In this document: positions 8,398-16,500 of the stretch, in pieces
How the letters are laid out: the number at the start of each line of letters is the position of its first letter
Position numbering within the stretch: position 1 is the stretch's first letter
Assembly (NCBI RefSeq): GCF_002115805.1
Contig: NZ_JFKC01000003.1
Location: 186,001-250,000 of the forward strand
Source: Marivita geojedonensis
GTDB lineage: Bacteria; Pseudomonadota; Alphaproteobacteria; Rhodobacterales; Rhodobacteraceae
Length of the DNA: 64,000 nucleotides
Direction of reading: 5' to 3'
Position numbers and translations under genes: made by a program
The notes under the pieces: generated by a model
The model's database searches: none
The model's input: the letters and a program-made list of their open reading frames with translations, nothing else
What the model was told of the DNA's origin: nothing

Positions 8398-9540
8398 ATG
8401 GCACGCGGACCCGATGGCAAAGGGCAGGCTCAGGGGTTTTCCCTGAAGGACGAATTGTTCAATGCCCGCACCATCGGGGACCTGGCGGCAGAGTATTCGG
8501 TACTGCCGGGTTTCGATGCCGCGCATTTTCAGACCAAAGCCGTCGCGGGTCTGTCCTCGCGGGGGCTTCTGGAGCGTTTGTACTGGTTGGCGGATTGCAT
8601 AGAGGCGCAGCTTCCGACGCGTTTCCCAGACATGGCCGACGCTCTCGAAGCCGCGATGCCGCCCAAGCTGGACCAGAACAGAACCGACGATGATTTCGGG
8701 CGCTTCATCCATGCGGTGCCAGGAATACTCGCTGTGCGGCACGGGCTTGAGAACCACCGAGACCGGGCGCTCGATCTGCTGGAAGAGGCGACGCAACGGT
8801 TCTCGATGGAATTCTACATCCGGCCATTTCTCAACCGATGGCCCGAAGAAACGCTAAAGCGTCTGGATCGCTGGGTTGAGCATCAAAACTACCATGTGCG
8901 GCGGCTGGTGAGTGAAGGCACCCGGCCACGTCTGCCCTGGGCTGCGAATATCAACCTCGATCCCCTTGTTCCGCTCAGGTTCCTTGACGCGCTGCACGCC
9001 GATCCCACGCGCTATGTGACCCGTTCGGTCGCCAATCACATGAACGATCTGACCCGACATGCGCCGGATAGGGTTGTGAATCAGCTTCGGGGCTGGGCGT
9101 CGGCAGGAAAGCAGGAACCAAGAGAACTGAACTGGATGACCCGCCATGCGCTGCGCACGGCAGTCAAACGCGGAGAGCCCGCCGCGCTGGCCTTGCTTGG
9201 GTATGCGCAGGATCGTCCGATGACCGTCGCGCTGGATCTGTCTCCCGATCCCGTGGCCATCGGCGATGTGCTGGATGTTGCGGTGACGCTGAAAGCGGAC
9301 GAGGATCTGGATGCGATGATCGACTACCGGATTGCATTTCATCGACCGAACGGCCGGAGCAGCGAAAAGGTCTTCAAGCTCAAATCAGTGAAACTGCGTG
9401 CCGGAACGCCGGTGACGGTGTCCAAGAGCCACAGACTGAAAGCTTCAGCCTCGACCTTTACCCTCCACCCCGGACCGCATCGGATCGTCGTGCAGGTCAA
9501 TGGTCAGGATCGGGCGGATCGTGTGGTGGAGTTCCTTTGA
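8398..9540 (+). CDS. AlkC-type DNA alkylation repair protein with C-terminal Ig-like domain
   Basis: This 380-aa protein resembles the AlkC family of HEAT-like-repeat DNA glycosylases, which remove cationic alkylated bases such as 3-methyladenine. The first 270 residues are helical repeats (for example NRWPEETLKRLDRW and the segment around SVANHMNDLTRH). Residues 275-380 are predicted beta strands beginning MTVALDLSP, consistent with the Ig-like domain seen in characterised AlkC proteins. The gene begins 3 bp after the SDR stop, so the pair is an operon. There is no adaptive-response regulator (Ada) nearby. I am confident of the family, less so of substrate range. Confidence 0.85.
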   Translation: MARGPDGKGQAQGFSLKDELFNARTIGDLAAEYSVLPGFDAAHFQTKAVAGLSSRGLLERLYWLADCIEAQLPTRFPDMADALEAAMPPKLDQNRTDDDFGRFIHAVPGILAVRHGLENHRDRALDLLEEATQRFSMEFYIRPFLNRWPEETLKRLDRWVEHQNYHVRRLVSEGTRPRLPWAANINLDPLVPLRFLDALHADPTRYVTRSVANHMNDLTRHAPDRVVNQLRGWASAGKQEPRELNWMTRHALRTAVKRGEPAALALLGYAQDRPMTVALDLSPDPVAIGDVLDVAVTLKADEDLDAMIDYRIAFHRPNGRSSEKVFKLKSVKLRAGTPVTVSKSHRLKASASTFTLHPGPHRIVVQVNGQDRADRVVEFL

Positions 9541-9585
9541 CGTAGGGCAAAGGTTGGCGGCGCTCGGTTTCGTGCGCTGCTTGGT

Positions 9586-10278
9586 TCAGCTCACCCCATC
9601 CGTCCAGCGCGTTTCCAGCTTTTCCAGAGCGGCAATCCGCTCGGTCGTTTTAGGATGCGACATGAGCCACGCTGGCATAACGCCGGCGCGCGACTGGGTC
9701 AGGGCATCAAGTTTGGCAAAGAGCGATTTCTGCGCCTCAATACCGATCCCCGCCTTGTGCAGCAGCGCTGCCGCATAGGCGTCGGCTTCGTACTCGTCTC
9801 CACGGGACAGGCGCGCAGCAAGCAGAGTTGCCAGCATGTTGGCGATCCAGACGCCCACGCCCGGCAGAAACCGCGACAGAACCATTGCCAGAGCCGTGCG
9901 CAGCGCATTCTGGCCCGAGAAATCGATCATCCGCCGGCGCGTGTGGCCAAGGGCGACATGGCCCAACTCGTGCGCGATGACGCTGGCGAGTTCCTCGCCT
10001 GTAACTTCGCCGTTCTGATATTTGCGATAGAAGCCGCGGGTGATGAAGATACGCCCGTCGGGCGCAGCCAGCCCGTTCACCGGGTCGATCTCGTAGATGT
10101 GGACGCGGATCCGCTCCAGATCCAACGCCGCTGCCAGCCTGTCCGTCAGCGCTTTCAGGCGTGGGTCCGCCAGCTCGGTTGACCGCGCGTCCAACTCGCG
10201 CTTCGTCCGCCAGACCGAAAAATGGTACATGGCAAGCGCGTAAAGGATGGCGAGAAGGATGGGCGTAAACTTCAGCAT
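9586..10278 (-). CDS. M48-family metalloprotease, membrane-anchored
   Basis: This is a zinc metalloprotease of about 230 aa. The N-terminal hydrophobic stretch (LKFTPILLAILYALAMYHF) is a signal anchor, a second hydrophobic region lies near NALRTALAMVLSRFLPGVGVW, and the zinc motif is HELGHVALGH. A downstream Glu in GDEYEADAYA supplies the third ligand. I place the start at the ATG at 10278 because it begins directly at the anchor; a GTG at 10323 would add 15 residues and neither start has a good ribosome-binding site. It probably handles membrane-protein quality control, as HtpX-like proteases do. The gene stands alone. Confidence 0.82.
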   Translation of the reverse strand: MLKFTPILLAILYALAMYHFSVWRTKRELDARSTELADPRLKALTDRLAAALDLERIRVHIYEIDPVNGLAAPDGRIFITRGFYRKYQNGEVTGEELASVIAHELGHVALGHTRRRMIDFSGQNALRTALAMVLSRFLPGVGVWIANMLATLLAARLSRGDEYEADAYAAALLHKAGIGIEAQKSLFAKLDALTQSRAGVMPAWLMSHPKTTERIAALEKLETRWTDGVS

Positions 10279-10362
10279 ATCAGGGGATATGGGTTGTCCT
10301 TCTTCCAAGGGCAAGCAGGACACGACGCGGGTCGCGCCCTAAAGGCCTGTCCGCGACGAAGC

Positions 10363-10794
10363 TCAGCCAACCAGTTTGGCATCCAGTGTGATTTCCGCAG
10401 CCACAAGCACCTTTGACACCGGGCAGTTCTCCTTGGCCGTGTTCGCTGCTTCAAGAAAATCGTTTTCGCTGATCCCGGGAACCTTTGCTGTCAGATCAAG
10501 GTGGATTTTGGTAATCGCAAACCCGCCGTCTGCGTCTTCCAGACCCACGGTCGCCTTCGTGTCGATGTCATCGGCCTCGGCGTCGTAGGTGCCAAGGATC
10601 ATCGACAGCGCCATGGAAAAACATCCGGCATGTGCGGCGCCGATCAGCTCCTCCGGGTTTGTTCCGGGCTTGTCCTCGTACCGGGTGTTGAAGCCATAGG
10701 GTTGATCCTTCAATGCGCCGGACTGTGTTGAGATCTGGCCTTTGCCGTCCTTCAATCCCCCGGTCCAATGAGCGGTTGCCGTCTTGGTGATCAT
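10363..10794 (-). CDS. OsmC-family peroxiredoxin
   Basis: This 143-aa protein is an OsmC/Ohr-fold thiol peroxidase that reduces organic hydroperoxides in the cytoplasm. It has the two family cysteines: one in ELIGAAHAGCFSMAL and the other in ENCPVSKVL near the C-terminus. The N-terminus KTATAHWTGGLKDGKG fits OsmC proper more than Ohr. It is a single gene located 68 bp from the M48 protease promoter region, in the same orientation. No OhrR-type regulator is close. Confidence 0.9.
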   Translation of the reverse strand: MITKTATAHWTGGLKDGKGQISTQSGALKDQPYGFNTRYEDKPGTNPEELIGAAHAGCFSMALSMILGTYDAEADDIDTKATVGLEDADGGFAITKIHLDLTAKVPGISENDFLEAANTAKENCPVSKVLVAAEITLDAKLVG

Positions 10795-10868
10795 GCGTGT
10801 CTCCCGTATTCGCTTGTGATGTCAGGACAAACGAAACGCGGGGCAGGTGGGTTCCAATCCCGGACCGC

Positions 10869-11465
10869 TTAACGGCCTTGCTTGCGCATCCTTCTGAGCA
10901 GCATCCAACCCAGCAGGGCGGTGATCGCGGCGGCAGCAAGAAAGCCGGACAGGCTCGACGTGAGGTCTCCGATCAGGGTCAGTTGACCTGCGAAACTGTA
11001 GCCGAGGGCGATATAGCCAAAGACCCAGATCGCCTCTCCGGCGGCATCCCAGAGCGAAAACCGGTGCCACGCCAGACCAGAAGCGCCTGCTGCCATGTTG
11101 ACCCACGGCCCCAGTGGCGCAAACAGCCATGTGCTGAAGAACACGCCGATCTCGCCCTTGTGGCGCACGGTTTCCGTCGCCCGGCGATACAGTTTTTGCC
11201 GTGATGCTCTCTGGTCAGCAAAGCGTTCCAAAAGCGGTCCGAACCGACGCCCGACTGCATATCCGGTCTGATCGCCCAGCACCGCCCCAAGCCACGCACC
11301 CGCAAATGCGGTGCTTCCGTCAAGATCGCCAGCGGCGACAAAGGCTCCGCCGGCAAGCATAAGAAGCGAGGTGGGAATGGGAACCAGAAGGCAGGACAGG
11401 TAGCACGAGGCCGCCAGAACCCAGACACCGTAATCAGCGACAAGTCCAAACAGCGCGTCGGTCAA
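10869..11465 (-). CDS. DedA/SNARE-associated family membrane protein
   Basis: This 198-aa integral membrane protein belongs to the DedA family, linked to lipid-carrier flipping and membrane potential. The start is TTG at 11465, chosen because it overlaps the upstream stop (CCTTGA), giving MTDALFGLVADYG. Recognisable motifs are LVPIPTSLLMLAGG near the N-terminus, GDQTGYAVGRRFG in the middle and the re-entrant FFSTWLFAPLGPWVNMAAG. There are about four hydrophobic segments, the last (FLAAAAITALLGWMLL) before an Arg/Lys-rich tail. It is the third gene of an operon with the VWA protein and a small membrane protein. Confidence 0.85.
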   Translation of the reverse strand: MTDALFGLVADYGVWVLAASCYLSCLLVPIPTSLLMLAGGAFVAAGDLDGSTAFAGAWLGAVLGDQTGYAVGRRFGPLLERFADQRASRQKLYRRATETVRHKGEIGVFFSTWLFAPLGPWVNMAAGASGLAWHRFSLWDAAGEAIWVFGYIALGYSFAGQLTLIGDLTSSLSGFLAAAAITALLGWMLLRRMRKQGR

Positions 11466-11821
11466 GGTCGCGTCACCGTTCCATTCGACCGATGCTCTGC
11501 GATGACCGCTTCGATCTGTCGGATGATCTCTTCGGGTGTTACCCCGCGACTTTCGGCCAGCGCATTGATGGTCATGCGCCGCGTATCCGGTGGAACCGCC
11601 AGCGCATCGCGGAGCACTTCGGGGGGAATGGCCCAAGAATGGGCAACATAGCGTGGCGTCATCCAGCCCGCGATGGGTTCTTCCCGATGCGCAGGGTCGG
11701 CCCAGTAGATCCAGAACATCACCGAGCGCACGGCAAAGAACAGCATCACCGCCACGGCCAGAACAAACCCGGCAAGCAAGAGCTTGTGATCCCGCCACAC
11801 CGCTCTGAGGCCGGCCGTCAT
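11462..11821 (-). CDS. Small conserved membrane protein, 119 aa
   Basis: I do not recognise a named family. One transmembrane helix (LLLAGFVLAVAVMLFFAVRSVMF in shortened form, residues about 14-36) follows a short cytoplasmic N-terminus. The rest is probably periplasmic: it holds a HSWAIPPEVLRDAL segment and a helical tail ending near the stop. It overlaps the VWA gene by 4 bp (ATGA) and the DedA gene by 3 bp, so all three are co-translated. The context suggests an accessory role beside the VWA protein or DedA, but this is inference from position only. Confidence 0.75.
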   Translation of the reverse strand: MTAGLRAVWRDHKLLLAGFVLAVAVMLFFAVRSVMFWIYWADPAHREEPIAGWMTPRYVAHSWAIPPEVLRDALAVPPDTRRMTINALAESRGVTPEEIIRQIEAVIAEHRSNGTVTRP

Positions 11822-13002
11822 TTCGCCAATGCCTTGATACCGCGCCCGATCCCTTCGAGCGTCATCGGGACCATGGCATTCTCAAAGATCTCGCGGATCA
11901 TCTGGATCGATTGGGTATACTGCCAATGGCGCTCGGGCGTCGGGTTGATCCAAAGGTTCGACGGCCATTGCTGCCGTGCGCGCTGCAGCCAGACCTGTCC
12001 GGCCTCTGCGTTCCAGTGCTCGTTTGCACCACCCGCATAGGCGATTTCGTAAGGCGACATGCTCGCATCGCCTACAAAGATGCACTTGTAGTCCGGCCCG
12101 TAGGTGTTGAGCACCTCCATGGTAGGCGTCTGCGCGTCCCAACGGCGACGGTTGTCCTTCCACACACCTTCATAAAGGCAATTGTGGAAGTAATAATGTT
12201 CAAGATGCTTGAACTCGGCGCGTGCTGCGGAAAACAGCTCTTCCACCACTTTCACATGCGGGTCCATTGATCCGCCCACATCCAGAAACAGGATCACCTT
12301 GACCGCGTTGCGCTTTTCCGGCCGGGTCTGAACATCAAGGTAACCATGTTCTGCGGTGGCCCGGATCGTGCCATCCAGATCAAGCTCCTCTGCCGCGCCA
12401 TCGCGCGCCCAGCGGCGCAGACGCTTGAGCGCCACCTTGATGTTGCGCGTACCCAGTTCAACGCTGTCATCCAGATTGCGGAACTCGCGTTTGTCCCAGA
12501 CCTTGACTGCACGCTGGTGCCGCGACTCGTCCTGCCCGATGCGGACGCCTTCGGGGTTGTAGCCATAAGCGCCAAAAGGGGAGGTGCCCGCTGTGCCGAT
12601 CCATTTGCTGCCGCCCTGATGCCGGCCCTTCTGTTCCTTAAGGCGCTCCTTGAGCGTTTCCATCAGCTTGTCGAACCCGCCAAGCGCCTCGATCTCGGCC
12701 TTTTCCTCTTCGCTCAGGTGCTTTTCGGCCATCTTGCGCAGCCAGTCCTCGGGCAGGTCAAGGGCGTCAAGCACGCCGTCTGCGCTGATATTCTCAAGAC
12801 CCTTGAACGCTTCGGAAAAAGCCCGGTCGAACCTGTCAAGATGGCGCTCGTCCTTCACCATCGCGCTGCGCGCCAGATAATAGAACGCCTCGGGGTCATA
12901 GGTCGCCAGACCCGCGCGCATCGCTTCGAGAAAACTCAGATATTCCCGCAGCGAAACGGGAACGCCGGTAGTACGCAGGGTTTCGAAAAACGGGACGAAC
13001 AT
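11818..13002 (-). CDS. VWA domain protein of the CoxE type
   Basis: This 394-aa protein has a long helical N-terminal part and a C-terminal von Willebrand A domain. The metal-adhesion motif appears as VILFLDVGGSMD at about residues 233-244, i.e. DxGxS rather than DxSxS. CoxE-type proteins pair with MoxR/CoxD AAA ATPases in maturing metalloenzymes, notably the molybdenum CO dehydrogenase, and a MoxR ATPase lies at 16501-17343 in this window. The N-terminus MFVPFFETLRTTGVPVSLREYL is typical of this family. It heads a three-gene operon with the small membrane protein and DedA. The client of this particular protein is unknown. Confidence 0.85.
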   Translation of the reverse strand: MFVPFFETLRTTGVPVSLREYLSFLEAMRAGLATYDPEAFYYLARSAMVKDERHLDRFDRAFSEAFKGLENISADGVLDALDLPEDWLRKMAEKHLSEEEKAEIEALGGFDKLMETLKERLKEQKGRHQGGSKWIGTAGTSPFGAYGYNPEGVRIGQDESRHQRAVKVWDKREFRNLDDSVELGTRNIKVALKRLRRWARDGAAEELDLDGTIRATAEHGYLDVQTRPEKRNAVKVILFLDVGGSMDPHVKVVEELFSAARAEFKHLEHYYFHNCLYEGVWKDNRRRWDAQTPTMEVLNTYGPDYKCIFVGDASMSPYEIAYAGGANEHWNAEAGQVWLQRARQQWPSNLWINPTPERHWQYTQSIQMIREIFENAMVPMTLEGIGRGIKALAK

Positions 13003-13051
13003 AGTCCCGATCTAGCAAGAGCGGTGGCGTCTGACCAGACGTCGCCTGTGA

Positions 13052-13219
13052 TCAGGTGATGATCTTTTCGATGATGATCGTCAGAATAAGCCCGGCCAGC
13101 GAAAACGCGATGGCGTAGACAGTCCCGTACTGCCACATATCGGCACGGTTGCCCTTGCGTTTCTTAGCCGTCATCGCTCCGAGGATCGCCCCCAGAATCG
13201 CGCCTGCAATTACGATCAT
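13052..13219 (-). CDS. Small two-helix membrane protein, 55 aa
   Basis: The ATG at 13219 overlaps the TGA of the upstream DUF2927 gene (ATGA), which fixes the start and argues that this short gene is real. It encodes a glycine-rich first helix (IVIAGAILGAILGAM), a basic loop (KKRKGNR), and a second helix (AIAFSLAGLILTIIIEK). Such 50-60 aa proteins are common in Rhodobacteraceae and are often given unsupported names. Its function is unknown; co-translation with a lipoprotein suggests an envelope role. Confidence 0.7.
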   Translation of the reverse strand: MIVIAGAILGAILGAMTAKKRKGNRADMWQYGTVYAIAFSLAGLILTIIIEKIIT

Positions 13220-14586
13220 AACCTGTCTCTGGCCCTGTTGAGTGGGTTCAGTGAACCGATCTCGCGAAGTTTCGCCCGCACCGACCAGTCCGAGCCGAAC
13301 CCGTACCGTGCCCATCCCAGACTGTCCAGACGAACCTCCGCCCCGGCGGACGCGCGGCCTGCCAGATCAAGTGCCTCGGCGCGCAACATCAGGAGGGTCG
13401 AGAGCAGCGCCGCATTTTCGTGCTGGACGGCCAGATCGACCGACAGACCTGTCAGTGTCATCGCGGCGTCGGGATTGTTTTCGGTCAGTGCGAAGGCTGC
13501 AAGCTGCGAGGCCACATAGGCGCGATGCAGGCTGGTTTGCGGTGTGGCTGCGAAATACCTGTCCGCGGCCAGGAACTGTTCACGGGCGGCCGCTGGATCT
13601 GTCGCCTGAAGGATGCGGCCCATGGCGAAATGGGTGAACCCGCGCCGGTGGTCCTGCCATCCCATGGCCGACGCGATGCTCAGGGCCTCGGTGGCCGCGT
13701 TGCGACGTGTGATCGGCGACGCCCCGGGTCCAAGTGCCGTCTGGATCGCTTCGATCCATGGGCGTGGTGTCCGGGCAGGGCGGCGGGCGGGCAGGTATTC
13801 CCCTTGTGGATTGAGCCGCGCAAAAATGCCCGGGATCCGGTTCATCACTTCGGATCTGGACATGCCATTGTGCAGGGCGGGATCGTAATAGGCCCGGAGG
13901 ATCAGCATGTCATAGCCGGTCAGAACCGTGTGGACATTGTCATCGTTGAACACGGAATTCGGCAAGCGATAAAGATCGTTGAGTGGCCCCAGCGCCTGCG
14001 CCAACTCTTCGTGCAGACAGTCACGGGCCTCTTGCGGGCTGGAGTCGTTGGGGAGGAAGATGGCGAGCCGTGTGCGGCTGGTGATCTTGCCCCAGTTCAC
14101 CCGGTTCGACCGTCGGGCCTGCCGGTACTCAGACAGGGTCGAAACGTTGGGCACGACAAAGCAAGCCGCGTGCGGCAGGAAACGCTGAATCTCGGCGCGG
14201 CTCACCGCATTGATGGTGATGTTTGCGTCCGGCGCGGCGGTCGACCGGATGTCGATCCCGGCCTCGTTGCGCAAACGGTGCAGCAGGCGGTCCAGATCGC
14301 TCGGGACGGTGTTCTGCACGCTGCCGATCAGGCGCACGGTGATCGGCCCTTCGAACCGCGTGAACACATCCAGCGCCCGACCCGACTCCAGACCCATGGC
14401 GAGGTCCATAAAATCGCGCGAAAGATCCGCATTCGAGGTCGCCGCAGGCTGCGGGCGCGGCACCGAGAACACTTTCATCGGCGGCAGGCTCGTGTCGACA
14501 AAGGCGGCCCGCGTCGCAGGTTCGCTCTGCGACACCGGCATACAGGCCCCCAGAAGCAGGTAGAGCGGCAACAGGAAACGACGCAT
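13216..14586 (-). CDS. DUF2927 lipoprotein
   Basis: This 456-aa protein begins MRRFLLPLYLLLGACMPVS: a short signal sequence ending in the lipobox LGAC, so the mature protein is lipid-anchored at Cys15. Residues about 70-250 match DUF2927, with the conserved CLHEELAQALGPLND segment and the region around YDMLILRAYYDP. HEELA recalls a metalloprotease helix but the full HExxH is not present. The second half is helical and looks like TPR-type repeats (AALLSTLLMLRAEALDLAG). It is followed by a co-translated 55-aa membrane protein. Its function is unknown; the family is frequent in this order. Confidence 0.83.
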   Translation of the reverse strand: MRRFLLPLYLLLGACMPVSQSEPATRAAFVDTSLPPMKVFSVPRPQPAATSNADLSRDFMDLAMGLESGRALDVFTRFEGPITVRLIGSVQNTVPSDLDRLLHRLRNEAGIDIRSTAAPDANITINAVSRAEIQRFLPHAACFVVPNVSTLSEYRQARRSNRVNWGKITSRTRLAIFLPNDSSPQEARDCLHEELAQALGPLNDLYRLPNSVFNDDNVHTVLTGYDMLILRAYYDPALHNGMSRSEVMNRIPGIFARLNPQGEYLPARRPARTPRPWIEAIQTALGPGASPITRRNAATEALSIASAMGWQDHRRGFTHFAMGRILQATDPAAAREQFLAADRYFAATPQTSLHRAYVASQLAAFALTENNPDAAMTLTGLSVDLAVQHENAALLSTLLMLRAEALDLAGRASAGAEVRLDSLGWARYGFGSDWSVRAKLREIGSLNPLNRARDRL

Positions 14587-14589
14587 CCT

Positions 14590-15042
14590 TCAGCCTCGCT
14601 GGTACTTGATGAACGGGGTCAGTTGCCCGATGCGGTCATAAAGCTGGCGTGCGGTGTGGTTGAACTCCTGCGTGGTCCAATAGACCGACGGCGCGCCGGC
14701 CGCGTCAGCCTGCGCGTAAACCGCTTCGATCAGAGCCCGTCCCACACCCATGCCGCGCGCAGACGGATCGGCATACAGGTCCTGCAGATAGCAGACGTTT
14801 TCGATCTTCCAGCAATGTCTGTGGAACAGGTAGTGCGCGAGGCCGATCGGCGTGCCATCCCGCTCGGCCACCAGTCCGCTGTAATCCTGCGGATCATCTC
14901 CCAGCAGCCGCGCAAAGGTCGTTTCAAATACGGCCTCCGGCACCGACGTTTCGTAAAACGTCAGATATCCGCGCCACAACGCGCACCACGAGTCATAATC
15001 GGTCGCGCGCAGAAAGCGCACGGTCAGTTCGGTTTGGGACAC
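14590..15042 (-). CDS. GNAT-family N-acetyltransferase
   Basis: This 150-aa protein has the GNAT fold: the acetyl-CoA loop is SARGMGVGRALIEAV (R/Q-x-x-G-x-G/A) and the preceding strand is VCYLQDLYADP. The start is GTG at 15042 (MSQTELTVRF). The order of segments, with LVAERDGTPIGLAHYLFH before the CoA loop, fits amine-type GNATs similar to spermidine/diamine acetyltransferases, but substrate cannot be read. It is 3 bp upstream of the DUF2927 gene, so the two and the 55-aa protein form an operon. The 286-bp region ahead of it holds a striking GANTC cluster. Confidence 0.85.
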   Translation of the reverse strand: MSQTELTVRFLRATDYDSWCALWRGYLTFYETSVPEAVFETTFARLLGDDPQDYSGLVAERDGTPIGLAHYLFHRHCWKIENVCYLQDLYADPSARGMGVGRALIEAVYAQADAAGAPSVYWTTQEFNHTARQLYDRIGQLTPFIKYQRG

Positions 15043-15328
15043 GTATGAAGCCTGCCTGCTCGTTGCGGATGCTTGTTGCTCCGCGGTTTTTTTGTCCTCT
15101 GTGCGAACAGCTTACGGTGAAACGGTGTTTTTTGCCTAGGCAGAACGAATCGGGCGAATCATTTTTTCGACTCTGCGAATCGGTAACCGGAGAATCATTT
15201 AATTTCAGATGGTTAACCAGTGCAAAGAAGCAACAGGCCCGACCGCTCCGGTACGCGGTCGCACATAAGCTCCGGCCAGGGCGCAGCTTTGTCTGTCAGA
15301 GACCGGGAAATCACGTTATGGCCACAGC
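15043..15328. promoter_or_regulatory. Divergent intergenic region with five CcrM (GANTC) sites
   Basis: This 286-bp gap separates the GNAT operon (-) from the THUMP methyltransferase (+). GANTC sites occur at 15147-15151, 15156-15160, 15169-15173, 15177-15181 and 15192-15196: five in 50 bp where about one in 256 bp is the random expectation. A palindrome GGTTAACC (15211-15218) contains a CtrA-like half site. Near the left edge a hairpin (GCGGA at 15065-15069, TCCGC at 15080-15084) is followed by seven Ts, and TGCCTAGGCA is another short palindrome. Which of the flanking genes is controlled is not clear. Confidence 0.55.
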
Positions 15329-16447
15329 ATGACAGACACCGCGCCCCTCGAAATCTTTCTTTCCGGCACGCCCGGTCTTGAACACCTGCTGCGCGACGAG
15401 GCCGCCGCGCTTGGCTTTGCCGATGCCACCACCGTGCCGGGCGGAGTGATCTGCACCGGCGATTGGCCCGAGGTCTGGCGCGCCAACCTGATGCTGCGCG
15501 GGGCAGGGCGCGTCCTGGCGCGGGTGGCCCGCTTCCGGGCCATGCACCTGGCGCAACTCGACAAGCGCGCGCGCAAAGTCGACTGGCCCGCACTCCTGCG
15601 CGCCGATGTTCCCTACCGGGTCGAGGCGACCTGCCGCAAATCCCGCATCTATCACGCCGGTGCCGCCACCGAACGGGTCGAGACGGCCATCGCCGATGCG
15701 CTCGGGGTCAAACCCAGCGACAAGGCCGGTCTGACGGTGCGTGTGCGGATCGAAGATGACCTGTGCGAGATCAGCCTCGACACCTCCGGCGAGGGGCTGC
15801 ACAAACGCGGCCACAAACAGGCCATCGGCAAGGCCCCAATGCGCGAAACCTTGGCCGCGCTGTTTCTGCGGGCGTGCAGCTATGACGGGTCAGAGCCGGT
15901 GCTCGATCCGATGTGCGGCTCCGGAACTTTCGTGATCGAAGCTGCCGAGATGGCGCTTGGCCTCGCCCCCGGTCGCGCCCGCCGCTTCGGGTTCGAGGAT
16001 CTCGCCTCCTTTGATGCGGATGCCTGGGCGGCTCTCAAGTCCGACCTGCCAGAACCAAACCAGACCGGCCTGCGCTTTTTCGGCTCGGATCGCGACGCCG
16101 GTGCCGTTGCCAATGCCACAGCAAACGCCGAACGGGCTGGGGTGGCAGAGATGACGACGTTCACCCATCAGGCGGTGGCCGATCTGACGCCGCCCGATGG
16201 CCCTCCGGGTCTTGTCATCGTCAACCCGCCCTATGGCGCGCGGATCGGCAACCGGAAACTGCTCTTTGCGCTTCACGGGGCGTTCGGCACGGTGATGAAG
16301 GAACGGTTCAAGGGCTGGCGCGTGGGCATCGTCACCTCCGACAAGGGGCTGGCCCGCGCCACCGGGCTGCACTTCCGAAATGTCAGCGCGCCGATTCCCC
16401 ATGGCGGGCTCAAGGTTCAGCTGTTCCAGACCGACCCGCTGAAATAA
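15329..16447 (+). CDS. THUMP-domain class I SAM-dependent RNA methyltransferase
   Basis: This 372-aa enzyme resembles the N-terminal RlmL/YcbY-type guanosine N2-methyltransferase. Residues 1-160 form the THUMP RNA-binding region, including EVWRANLMLRGAGRVL and the segment up to HKRGHKQAIGKAPMRE. The SAM site follows as DPMCGSGTFVIEAA, and the catalytic motif for amine methylation is NPPYGARIG. The probable target is a guanosine in 23S rRNA or tRNA. It lacks the second methyltransferase domain (RlmK) fused in E. coli RlmKL. It reads away from the GANTC-rich region and is followed by palindromic sequence at 16452-16490. Confidence 0.88.
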   Translation: MTDTAPLEIFLSGTPGLEHLLRDEAAALGFADATTVPGGVICTGDWPEVWRANLMLRGAGRVLARVARFRAMHLAQLDKRARKVDWPALLRADVPYRVEATCRKSRIYHAGAATERVETAIADALGVKPSDKAGLTVRVRIEDDLCEISLDTSGEGLHKRGHKQAIGKAPMRETLAALFLRACSYDGSEPVLDPMCGSGTFVIEAAEMALGLAPGRARRFGFEDLASFDADAWAALKSDLPEPNQTGLRFFGSDRDAGAVANATANAERAGVAEMTTFTHQAVADLTPPDGPPGLVIVNPPYGARIGNRKLLFALHGAFGTVMKERFKGWRVGIVTSDKGLARATGLHFRNVSAPIPHGGLKVQLFQTDPLK

Positions 16448-16451
16448 CCGC

Positions 16452-16490
16452 TTCCGTCAACGGAAAAGGGCAGATGCGTCGACGCATCTG
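16452..16490. terminator. Two adjacent palindromes between convergent genes
   Basis: TTCCGT-CA-ACGGAA (16452-16465) is followed by a perfect 20-bp palindrome at 16471-16490 with arm CAGATGCGTC. They fill the 53-bp gap between the methyltransferase (+) and the MoxR ATPase (-), so a two-way transcription stop is likely. There is no clear T tract. The first element shares the TTCC-N-GGAA core with the hairpin at 1749-1774. Confidence 0.55.
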
Positions 16491-16500
16491 ACGCCCAAAT

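Noticed and set aside
10869-11798. Longer DedA protein starting in the upstream gene
   Set aside because: The extra part is a shadow of the 119-aa membrane protein; TTG at 11465 overlaps that stop and yields a normal DedA length.
13420-15048. Long plus-strand open frame (542 codons) opposite the DUF2927/GNAT genes
   Set aside because: It has the composition of a GC-rich shadow frame, no ribosome-binding site and no motifs, while the opposite strand has a lipobox, domain matches and coupled starts.
15147-15196. GAATC repeats as a CRISPR or iteron array
   Set aside because: The repeated unit is only 5-7 bp with irregular spacing, and no cas or rep gene is nearby.
15199-15218. Full CtrA site TTAA-N-TTAACC beside the GANTC cluster
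   Set aside because: The spacer is 10 bp, not the 7 bp of the CtrA consensus. Only a half site is retained.
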